Positions 1 to 6,109 of a stretch of 6,109 nucleotides of DNA are shown one piece after another. Within the stretch, counting starts at the first letter, position 1, and each line of letters starts with the position of its first letter. The notes beneath the pieces were generated by a model that had not been told where the DNA came from, searched no databases, and was given only the letters and a program-made list of their open reading frames with translations. Made by a program: the position numbers and the translations under genes. Source of the stretch: JBCDIQ01 sp039024295 (GTDB lineage: Bacteria > Bacteroidota > Bacteroidia > J057); the NCBI GenBank assembly GCA_039024295.1, contig JBCDIQ010000347.1, positions 1-6,109 on the forward strand, given 5' to 3'.

Positions 1-8
1 AAAAGCCC

Positions 9-1184
9 ATGACCTATCAAGAGGGCAGATATCAAGACATGCGATCTGGCAGGAATCCCAAAAGCCAAGATTCCACCGATTTCACCAAGGCCGTTCTTGG
101 GTCTTTGGCAGCGCATATTTCCGTAATTGATAACAATGGTCACATAATTGCGATTAATGAGGCCTGGAAGCAGTTTTCCAAAGAAAATGGAGGTAGGTCC
201 CTCAAAAATTCCACTGGAGTGGGTTCCAATTATTTGGAAACCTGCAAAAAATCAGCTGATCGAGGGGACGAACAGGCCAAAGAGGCCTATGATGGCATCA
301 TTCGGGTACTTTCAGGTGAGCTTCTTCAGTTTTTCATGGAATATCCCTGCCACACCCCTACCAGAAAAAAGTGGTTCATGATGCGGGTAACTCCCCTGGG
401 CGGCGGACACAAAGGAGCTGTGATTTCTCATACGGATATCACCGAGCGTAAACTGGCAGAAGAACAGCTACAACTACATACCAAAGAGCTTGAAAGAAGT
501 AACCAGGCCCTCAAAGATTTTGCTTGGATTGTATCCCATGATTTACAGGCTCCTCTCAGAAAAGTTAGGCACTTTATCAGTCGAGTGATTCAAAAGGAAG
601 GTAACTTACTCAGTGAGAAGTTTGCAGATTACCTGAACCGTGCAGAGAATTCAGCTGAATCTATGCAGGGATTTATCGAGGACGTCCTGGCATATTCGCG
701 AGCAAGCAGTCAGCAGTTAGAATTCAAGCAGGTAGACCTCAACCACACCCTCAATTTGGTGGTTTCAACCCTTGAAATCGGAATACAAGAAAAAAATGCC
801 ACTGTTTCCTGGCAAAACCTACCTACCATTGAAGCAGATGCGGGCCAGATGCATCAACTGTTCCAAAATCTGGTTAGCAATGCCTTAAAATATTGCCAAA
901 AGGATATTCCACCCTTCATTCAGCTTTATGCCACTCAGGAAGATGAAAAGGTTACCCTGGTTGTATCAGATAATGGCATGGGATTCCCCATGGAAGTAGC
1001 CGAAAGGCTATTTGAGCCTTTTCAGCGTGGCAACAGCCACCAGCAAGGCTATGGAATAGGACTCGCCACTTGCAAGCGCATCATTGAACATCACAACGGC
1101 CAAATTTGGGCCGTTGGAAAGGAGCAAGAAGGAGCGACCTTCTTTATCAAGCTTCCCCTTTCACACCCTCACAAGGATTCCTGA
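9..1184 (+). CDS. Soluble PAS-domain sensor histidine kinase (5' end may lie outside window)
   Basis: Predicted two-component sensor kinase that autophosphorylates on a histidine in response to a signal sensed by its PAS domain. Residues about 28-150 form one PAS/PAC unit, with the conserved pieces HISVIDNNG, NYLETC, EYPCH and the closing DITERK. A short coiled-coil linker (about 146-170) leads to a HisKA dimerisation domain with H-box SHDLQAPLR, the phospho-acceptor being His177. The HATPase domain is complete: N-box QNLVSNALKY (286-295), G1 DNGMGF (321-326), F-box FEPF (335-338) and G2 GYGIGL (347-352). No transmembrane segment or receiver domain is present, so it should be cytosolic. The start is uncertain: the frame is open to the window edge, and ATG at 39 is an alternative to ATG at 9; neither has a well-placed ribosome binding site. 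No response regulator is adjacent. The kinase assignment is secure; the signal is unknown. Confidence 0.93.
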   Translation: MTYQEGRYQDMRSGRNPKSQDSTDFTKAVLGSLAAHISVIDNNGHIIAINEAWKQFSKENGGRSLKNSTGVGSNYLETCKKSADRGDEQAKEAYDGIIRVLSGELLQFFMEYPCHTPTRKKWFMMRVTPLGGGHKGAVISHTDITERKLAEEQLQLHTKELERSNQALKDFAWIVSHDLQAPLRKVRHFISRVIQKEGNLLSEKFADYLNRAENSAESMQGFIEDVLAYSRASSQQLEFKQVDLNHTLNLVVSTLEIGIQEKNATVSWQNLPTIEADAGQMHQLFQNLVSNALKYCQKDIPPFIQLYATQEDEKVTLVVSDNGMGFPMEVAERLFEPFQRGNSHQQGYGIGLATCKRIIEHHNGQIWAVGKEQEGATFFIKLPLSHPHKDS

Positions 1185-1201
1185 TTTAGTAGCAATTTTT
1201 G

Positions 1202-1232
1202 TTGGTACCTACCTGTCCCTCGCATACCTTCG
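1202..1232 (+). promoter_or_regulatory. Candidate Bacteroidota-type promoter for ldhA
   Basis: In the 82-bp gap between the kinase and ldhA, a TTG (1202-1204) stands 20 bp before TACCTTCG (1225-1232). The second box matches the Bacteroidota -7 consensus TAnnTTTG at all but one fixed base, and the spacing lies within the range reported for this phylum. Transcription would begin near 1239, giving a leader of about 28 nt. Such short degenerate motifs occur by chance, and ldhA could instead be read through from the kinase gene. Confidence 0.3.
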
Positions 1233-1266
1233 CAGGAGAACATTTTCATCCTTCATATGCGAGATC

Positions 1267-2253
1267 ATGCAAATTTCCATTTTCAGTACCAAGCCTTACG
1301 ACCAGGAGTACTTTTCCAGGTATAATACCGAACATGACCTTCAATTCTTTCAGGCAAACCTGAAGCAAGGCACCCTTAACCTTGTATCAGGTGCAGAAGG
1401 GGTTTGTGTATTTGTAAATGACCAGCTGGATAAACTGGTGATTAAGGGACTTGCTAAAAAGGGCGTTAAACTTATTGCGTTGCGCTGTGCAGGCTTCAAT
1501 AATGTTGACCTGGAGGCCTGTAAGGCCCACGATATTAAGGTGGTGCGTGTACCTGCTTATTCCCCTTATGCCGTTGCCGAACATGCCCTGGCCCTGATCA
1601 TGGGGCTGAATCGAAAAACCCATAAGGCATACAACCGAGTTAGGGAAGGAAATTTTTCCCTGGAAAGATTGACTGGGTTTGACCTTTTTGGAAAAACAGT
1701 TGGCGTAATTGGTACCGGCAAAATAGGGGCAGTATTTTGCCGGATCATGCTGGGGCTTGGTTGCAAAGTGCTGGCTTATGATATACACCCCAACGAAAAG
1801 CTTCAGCGTGCAGGCGTCATATACAAAGAACTGCCCGCCATTTTCTCAGAATCTGACATCATTTCACTTCATTGTCCCTTAAATGAACACACGCATCACA
1901 TCATCAATGATGCGGCAATTATTCAGATGAAAAAGGGAGTTATGCTAATCAATTCCAGCCGTGGAGGACTTGTGGACACCAAAGCTGTAATTCATGGATT
2001 GAAACATCGCAAAATCGGCTACCTTGGGATAGATGTATATGAACAGGAAGAACAACTGTTTTTCGAAGACCTTTCAGAAACCATCATTGACGACGACCAG
2101 ATTGCCAGGCTCATGAGCTTTCCCAATGTGCTGGTCACAGCCCACCAGGCATTCTTCACAGAAGAAGCCCTGACCCAAATTGCACAAACCACCCTAGCAA
2201 ATATCAGTGCTTTTGAATCAGGAGAAGCTCTGGAAAACGAAGTAAAGGCTTAG
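1267..2253 (+). CDS. ldhA: D-lactate dehydrogenase (fermentative, NAD-dependent)
   Basis: Reduces pyruvate to D-lactate with NADH in the cytosol, regenerating NAD+ during fermentation. The 328-residue product is nearly the length of E. coli LdhA (329) and resembles it throughout, including IALRCAGFNNVDL (70-82), the VRVPAYSP/AVAEHA region (93-107) and LFFEDLS (264-270). The NAD-binding glycine motif GTGKIG is at 149-154, with Asp172 at the end of the second strand favouring NAD over NADP. The D-2-hydroxyacid dehydrogenase catalytic set is present: Arg232, Glu261 and His293. The frame is open back to an ATG at 1084 inside the kinase gene, but the family's N-terminus (MQISIFSTKPYD, like E. coli MKLAVYSTKQYD) begins at 1267. 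The 61 extra residues match nothing in the family and would overlap the kinase by 101 bp. There is no strong ribosome binding site. A related 2-hydroxyacid substrate is possible, but the close LdhA likeness makes lactate the best call. Confidence 0.95.
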   Translation: MQISIFSTKPYDQEYFSRYNTEHDLQFFQANLKQGTLNLVSGAEGVCVFVNDQLDKLVIKGLAKKGVKLIALRCAGFNNVDLEACKAHDIKVVRVPAYSPYAVAEHALALIMGLNRKTHKAYNRVREGNFSLERLTGFDLFGKTVGVIGTGKIGAVFCRIMLGLGCKVLAYDIHPNEKLQRAGVIYKELPAIFSESDIISLHCPLNEHTHHIINDAAIIQMKKGVMLINSSRGGLVDTKAVIHGLKHRKIGYLGIDVYEQEEQLFFEDLSETIIDDDQIARLMSFPNVLVTAHQAFFTEEALTQIAQTTLANISAFESGEALENEVKA

Positions 2254-2276
2254 GACGTTTCTCCATAAGGTTTCAT

Positions 2277-2318
2277 AAAAAAGCAAAACGGAGCCCTCTT
2301 AAGGCCTCCGTTTTTGCT
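2277..2318. terminator. Bidirectional intrinsic terminator between convergent genes
   Basis: The arms 2282-2293 (AGCAAAACGGAG) and 2306-2318 (CTCCGTTTTTGCT) pair with one bulged base. Two or three further inner pairs (2295-2297 with 2302-2304) leave a loop of about four bases. On the + strand the GC stem is followed by five T; on the - strand the full stem is followed by six T (A-run at 2277-2282). It lies 23 bp after the ldhA stop and 30 bp after the DUF1501 stop, so it probably ends both transcripts. Confidence 0.88.
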
Positions 2319-2347
2319 ACTATACTCAGTGCAAAGGCAACTTATTG

Positions 2348-4324
2348 CTACCGTTGAACCATCTGTTTGATTGTGGCCAGCTGGCGATAGCCAAATTCAC
2401 CCCTTACGCCAGAAGTGACTTCAATGTGGTAGATGCCAGTAGCTAGGTCACTTACCTGCAGGGCAGCTTCGTTAAGGCCAGGCATAATAGACAAGGCCTG
2501 CTCTTTCACCAGCTCTCCCCGCATGCTGTACATCCGAATATTTGCCTGGGCATTTTCAGAAGCATAGAGGTTAAAGCTAATTCGATCAGTAGCAGGGTTC
2601 GGATACGATTTGACACTTATTCTGGCCTCACCTGTATTTTCGATGGTTACAGTCTTGATATCAAAATAAGTATGGGCACCATCAAAATCCACCTGCTTAA
2701 GGCGATAATAAGAGGTGCCTTCTAAGGGATTAATATCCAAGGTGGTATAGGTCTGGGTAGACTCAGTGGTACCTGCTCCAGGAACCCGTTCTACTGGTTC
2801 AAAAGCCACCCCATCTAGTGAACGCTGAATTTCAAAAAAGTCATTATTGGTCTCGGTAGCCGTCTGCCAGTTGAGCCTCACCACCGCATTGTCTTCCACG
2901 ACTGCATCCCAATAGGTCAAGCCAACGGGAAAGGTCGCAAAGTAACAGCTAGGGGGAGCGGCATAATTGGTGTTAACCAGGGCCATCTTCCCGTTTCCTT
3001 TCCATGCCCCAAATTCAGTTTGGTCCAGGGAGTCATCACTCGCTCCCAACCAATCCTGCAACAGGGTGGCATATACCTGACGATAATCGTATTGGAGCCC
3101 CGTGAGGTAGTTGAATTGAATTTTGGATAAATCGGGGTTTTTGCCATAAATCCCTCCATCTACTCCTTTTCCAACGATAAACATGGGAGCAAGGGTGCCA
3201 TGGTCCGTTCCCCGGTTGGCATTTTGTGCTACTTGTCGTCCAAACTCGGAAAAAGAAGCGACCATCACTTTATCTGCATGTCCCTGGGCCCGCAAGTCAT
3301 CCATGAAGGCTTTAATGCCGGTAGCCAAGTGGTACAGCAGTATGGCATGCGCTCCAGAAGACGGGTTGTTTCCATTGGCCTGGTTGTTATGGGTATCAAA
3401 GCCACCCAGACGCACCAGAAATACTTTTGTTCGGCAGCCCCCATCAATCAACCGAGCGATTGTTTTCAACTGTGGGCTTAACTCATTGTAATGATTCGCA
3501 GTACGTGGCATGGTATGGTATTCCTCAGGATAGGTAACACCAGTAGCATTACGTCCACGGTTGTAGCAATCATTCAGGCGATTGGCGTAAGTATTGCTAC
3601 TACGCTGCATGTCCACGATGTAGCTTAATTGATCTCCGTAATGAGAATTAGGAAACTGGTTCGGGGCAAGGCCACCAACTGAGGAAATAAGGTTGTAAAA
3701 ATCAGTTGGATTGTTACTCATAGAAAGAGCCGCAGGAGATCCTTGCTCACGGTGAAAACCCAACGAAATATCAGCACTTCCAAACTCCAACCCAATGGGG
3801 TCTTCCATTTGAGCATTTGGATATGCTGCAGGGTAATTGGGGTATCGGTCGTTAAGAAAACGCCCCATCCAGCCAGAGGTTTTATTTTGTCCAGCAGGGG
3901 TGGTATCTCCTCCCGTCAGCCAAATGTCTCTTCCTGCAAAATGAGAACGGTTCATTTCGGGGTAGCCCACATTCTGTAGAATAGCTACGAGGCCATCATC
4001 ATATAACTCCCGCATGGCACCCATTTCAGGGTGTAGCCCGGTCCGATTGGTCAGCTTGAAAAATGCATTGGCTCCAGTTTCTGGTAAGGCTAGTGCTGGC
4101 CTTGCACTTTTATAGGTCGAATATTGATCGGCTGGAATAATGGTGTTTAACCCATCATTTCCTCCATGCAGCTGAATCAAGACGAGGATACGCTCGTTTA
4201 CATCCGAACAGCTGAACGTGGTATTCAATGTGGTACTGGCCATTGCACGTAGCGGCATTCCGTTGAGAATGAAAGGCGCAGCACCGGCAGGAATAGCAGT
4301 TTTGAGGAAATTTCTCCTGTTCAT
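2348..4324 (-). CDS. DUF1501 family protein with Tat-type leader and T9SS C-terminal sorting domain
   Basis: Predicted exported, probably surface-attached or secreted protein of unknown biochemical role. It opens with a twin-arginine-type leader: RRNFLK at 3-8, a moderately hydrophobic stretch and a plausible cleavage site after A-M-A (27-29). The DUF1501 domain spans about 44-430 and shows the family blocks LHGGNDGLN (52-60), SHFAGRDIW (127-135), GGFDTHNNQ (307-315), FSEFGR (358-363) and GTDHGT (372-377). The family is regarded as distantly related to the alkaline phosphatase/sulfatase fold, so Asp57, Asp310, His312, Asp374 and His375 may be metal ligands (inference). Residues about 465-562 form a fibronectin-III-like beta domain (LNWQTATETNNDFFEIQRS, then SYYRLKQVDFDG) typical of Bacteroidota secreted proteins. 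Residues 570-658 are a type A T9SS sorting domain (SYPNPATD near 573, ATGIYHIEV near 628-636). The gene lies 63 bp downstream of the DUF1800 gene, likely in one operon. The start directly precedes the leader and has only an AT-rich upstream sequence. Confidence 0.93.
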   Translation of the reverse strand: MNRRNFLKTAIPAGAAPFILNGMPLRAMASTTLNTTFSCSDVNERILVLIQLHGGNDGLNTIIPADQYSTYKSARPALALPETGANAFFKLTNRTGLHPEMGAMRELYDDGLVAILQNVGYPEMNRSHFAGRDIWLTGGDTTPAGQNKTSGWMGRFLNDRYPNYPAAYPNAQMEDPIGLEFGSADISLGFHREQGSPAALSMSNNPTDFYNLISSVGGLAPNQFPNSHYGDQLSYIVDMQRSSNTYANRLNDCYNRGRNATGVTYPEEYHTMPRTANHYNELSPQLKTIARLIDGGCRTKVFLVRLGGFDTHNNQANGNNPSSGAHAILLYHLATGIKAFMDDLRAQGHADKVMVASFSEFGRQVAQNANRGTDHGTLAPMFIVGKGVDGGIYGKNPDLSKIQFNYLTGLQYDYRQVYATLLQDWLGASDDSLDQTEFGAWKGNGKMALVNTNYAAPPSCYFATFPVGLTYWDAVVEDNAVVRLNWQTATETNNDFFEIQRSLDGVAFEPVERVPGAGTTESTQTYTTLDINPLEGTSYYRLKQVDFDGAHTYFDIKTVTIENTGEARISVKSYPNPATDRISFNLYASENAQANIRMYSMRGELVKEQALSIMPGLNEAALQVSDLATGIYHIEVTSGVRGEFGYRQLATIKQMVQR

Positions 4325-4329
4325 TATAT

Positions 4330-4370
4330 AAGAGAATTAGTAGGTTCAGATTGAATAAGAAAGAGAATTA
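4330..4370. repeat. Two direct copies of a 10-bp sequence in the DUF1800-DUF1501 gap
   Basis: AAGAGAATTA occurs at 4330-4339 and again at 4361-4370, exactly 31 bp apart, which is about three helical turns. Both lie in the 63-bp spacer just upstream of the DUF1501 start codon. The spacing would suit a protein binding one face of the DNA, but the region is AT-rich and the repeat is short, so chance is a fair explanation. Confidence 0.35.
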
Positions 4371-4387
4371 CACATCAACCACTCCAA

Positions 4388-6022
4388 CTAGAACAGCTGG
4401 AATTCAGGTGCCTGCAATACGCCACGGACCAACTTCTCAAGCTGGGGACGTACATTCCGGTCATTCCCGGAATTTAGGTAATAGTCCCACTCGAAACCCC
4501 AGTTAATCATACTGAGGTTACCCAAAAGCAGGTCATTCAGGAAGTAATCAAATCTGGCTTGAGGCACTGCTTCTGGAAATGCGTAATCGATGATTTCCTG
4601 AACCAGTTTTAATGGATCGCGAGGATCTGAAATGTAATTGTCCACAAAATCCATCACATCCAGTTCCACATAGAAATCTCCTCTTACCAAGAGTTTATCA
4701 TTCTCAAGTAGCATATCTGCCAGTTTGTAGCGAATCGGTAAGGTATTCGGACTCACCCATGCACGAGAATACGCCGGAGCTTGGTGGTAGGCATTGTAGC
4801 CTGCAACCGAGGGGGGATTCAGCAGACCCATATCCGTTTCGGGCATGTAAAACTTCACAACCGTCTGACGCCAAAACCTATGGTAATGCTCGTATGCATC
4901 TCTGGCTTCTAAAGGAGGGGTTAAGTTAAACAGCTTCATTGAACTCAGAAGCAGTTCAATGGGGGATTTGATGAAAGCCCCAATAATTTCATCATCACTT
5001 TGTGCATCGTCAGCGTCGTAAAAGTGCTCGCTTCTTAAAAGACGATCCATTACAACGGTGATGTTGTAATTGCTATTGTATAAATCAGTAGCTAGTGGGA
5101 AGATGATGTCCTTTTCAATCTCTGGGGTTATGTTTGAGTGAACAAAAAATCGATAAATCTTGCGTACATAGTTTTGTGCGGTTTCAATTTTGTTGAAAAC
5201 CATGTCATAAAACTCATCAAATTCCCGGTAGATATCATTGAGGTTGTTGCCTCCTGTGATTTGTCTGTTGCCAAAAGCAGCACTGAATACTTTAGTCGAG
5301 GTATCATGCTGATTTAGCTGAATTCTTCCACGAGGAATATTCGTATCTGGATCTCGTTTGCCATTATTTCGCCAGTCATTTTCCTGCTTGATACCTGTAA
5401 AGATTTTTGCAGCCGTCTGGACATCATATTCCGTGTAAGTGGTATAATTATTTGGTGCTATCTGAGGTCCTTTCCCTATGGTGAACAGTTCAAGCAATTC
5501 TCGTGGAAAGTTCTCATTAGGCGATCCAGCTTTACTGGTCTGGCTGTCAAGAAACTTAATCATGGCATTGTCCATGCAGATCTTCCGTGCAATGGCTTTT
5601 ATGCTGCCATTTGAATAGTGCCGCAACAGCCGAAGCTGGTGATACATATTCTCAGGTCTTGCAGTCTCGATTCTAGATACAAATATTGTACTCAGAAAAA
5701 AGGTAATGCGTTGGGCAATATGAGGAAGCTTATTATCAAATGCCTCATCAAAAAACCACCCAGCAAGGTAATCCCGAAGGGTTACGTGGTGGGTAGAGGC
5801 TTGGCCGTAGACCCAAGTAGTCCCCTGTCCACTTTTGGGGTCTCTAGGTTCGGTGGGATGGGCATATCCTACCGGATCCAGCAATTCATTTATTGCTTGA
5901 TTTACGGTCTTATTGGCGAATGCATCGATGTCGGCGCGTGAGGGTCCGAAAGTGGTTCTTCTTAGAAGGTGGGCTGCAAGCCTTTTTCCAAGAACCCCGG
6001 ACATTGGATTCAAAGATGCCAT
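4388..6022 (-). CDS. DUF1800 family protein
   Basis: Member of DUF1800, a family of unknown function usually encoded next to a DUF1501 gene, as here; the pair is thought to act together (inference from recurrent neighbourhood). The 544-residue product carries family blocks along its length: AHLLRRTTFGPS (17-28), NENFPRELLELFTIG (169-183), YDVQTAAKIFTG (199-210), a QHD (238-240) before FGNRQITGGN (250-259), SPIELLLSSMKLF (353-365), MGLLNPPSVAGY (398-409) and the terminal APEFQLF (538-544). It therefore appears complete, and it looks largely helical. No signal peptide, lipobox, membrane segment or T9SS tail is evident, unlike its partner. The start cannot lie further upstream, because an in-frame TAG sits two codons before this ATG; Met7 is the only nearby alternative and also gives no leader. 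It is the first gene of the minus-strand pair within the window. No catalytic role can be assigned. Confidence 0.92.
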   Translation of the reverse strand: MASLNPMSGVLGKRLAAHLLRRTTFGPSRADIDAFANKTVNQAINELLDPVGYAHPTEPRDPKSGQGTTWVYGQASTHHVTLRDYLAGWFFDEAFDNKLPHIAQRITFFLSTIFVSRIETARPENMYHQLRLLRHYSNGSIKAIARKICMDNAMIKFLDSQTSKAGSPNENFPRELLELFTIGKGPQIAPNNYTTYTEYDVQTAAKIFTGIKQENDWRNNGKRDPDTNIPRGRIQLNQHDTSTKVFSAAFGNRQITGGNNLNDIYREFDEFYDMVFNKIETAQNYVRKIYRFFVHSNITPEIEKDIIFPLATDLYNSNYNITVVMDRLLRSEHFYDADDAQSDDEIIGAFIKSPIELLLSSMKLFNLTPPLEARDAYEHYHRFWRQTVVKFYMPETDMGLLNPPSVAGYNAYHQAPAYSRAWVSPNTLPIRYKLADMLLENDKLLVRGDFYVELDVMDFVDNYISDPRDPLKLVQEIIDYAFPEAVPQARFDYFLNDLLLGNLSMINWGFEWDYYLNSGNDRNVRPQLEKLVRGVLQAPEFQLF

Positions 6023-6074
6023 ATCCTAATCGTATTTGGTTTGAAGGTTGACTCCTGTTTGACGTTTACGATTG

Positions 6075-6101
6075 CAGAGTTAGGATTTTTTGATCTTACA
6101 A
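6075..6101 (-). promoter_or_regulatory. Weak candidate promoter for the DUF1800-DUF1501 pair
   Basis: In the 87 bp upstream of the DUF1800 gene, the minus strand reads TTG (6101-6099), 16 bp, then TAACTCTG (6082-6075). The latter fits the Bacteroidota -7 box TAnnTTTG with one mismatch. The spacing is slightly shorter than usual for the phylum. A start near 6068 would leave a leader of about 45 nt. The window ends just upstream, so an earlier gene and co-transcription cannot be excluded. Confidence 0.22.
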
Positions 6102-6109
6102 AGGCACGG

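Noticed and set aside
148..381. 77-codon open frame inside the kinase gene
   Set aside because: It lies in another frame of the PAS-coding region and shows no independent support.
1387..1788. Open frames on the minus strand inside ldhA (1387-1788 and 1566-1766)
   Set aside because: They lie fully antisense to a well-conserved enzyme gene and their translations show no domain or protein-like pattern.
2917..3979. Several open frames of 60-102 codons on both strands inside the DUF1501 gene
   Set aside because: They overlap a gene with clear family motifs, and their products are rich in Cys, Trp and Arg with no recognisable domain; they are out-of-frame shadows.
4612..5941. Plus-strand open frames of about 105 codons at 4612-4929 and 5618-5941
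   Set aside because: Both are antisense to the DUF1800 gene, which carries conserved blocks across the same regions.
1..6109. Possibility of a defence, mobile or other accessory island
   Set aside because: No transposase, integrase, nuclease, toxin, terminal repeats, tRNA or CRISPR-like repeats were seen, and the genes look alike in base composition by eye.

Overview
The window looks like a chromosomal segment of a Bacteroidota bacterium, possibly of the Saprospiria or a related group; that lineage is an inference. Evidence: a secreted protein ends in a type IX secretion system (T9SS) C-terminal sorting domain, which is essentially confined to this phylum. None of the genes has a clear Shine-Dalgarno sequence at the usual distance, and the two candidate promoters resemble the Bacteroidota TTG / TAnnTTTG pattern rather than the E. 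coli sigma-70 one.

Layout: four protein genes fill almost the whole window, as two pairs that converge on one terminator. On the + strand, a soluble PAS-domain sensor histidine kinase (9-1184, possibly starting upstream of the window) is followed 82 bp later by a fermentative D-lactate dehydrogenase, ldhA (1267-2253). On the - strand, a DUF1800 gene (4388-6022) is followed 63 bp later by a DUF1501 gene (2348-4324). A strong hairpin with T-runs on both sides (2277-2318) separates the pairs and can end transcription from both directions. No RNA genes, insertion sequences, CRISPR arrays or integration sites were seen, and no intergenic stretch exceeds 90 bp.

How the genes work together: LdhA should reduce pyruvate to D-lactate with NADH during fermentation. 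The kinase has no response regulator partner in the window, so any control of ldhA is only suggested by proximity. DUF1800 and DUF1501 proteins recur as neighbours in many bacteria and have no settled function. Here the DUF1501 protein has a twin-arginine-type leader, the DUF1501 domain, a beta-sandwich-like linker and a T9SS sorting tail, so it is probably exported and carried to the cell surface. Its DUF1800 partner has no recognisable export signal. This pair is the most interesting part of the window; the rest is ordinary.
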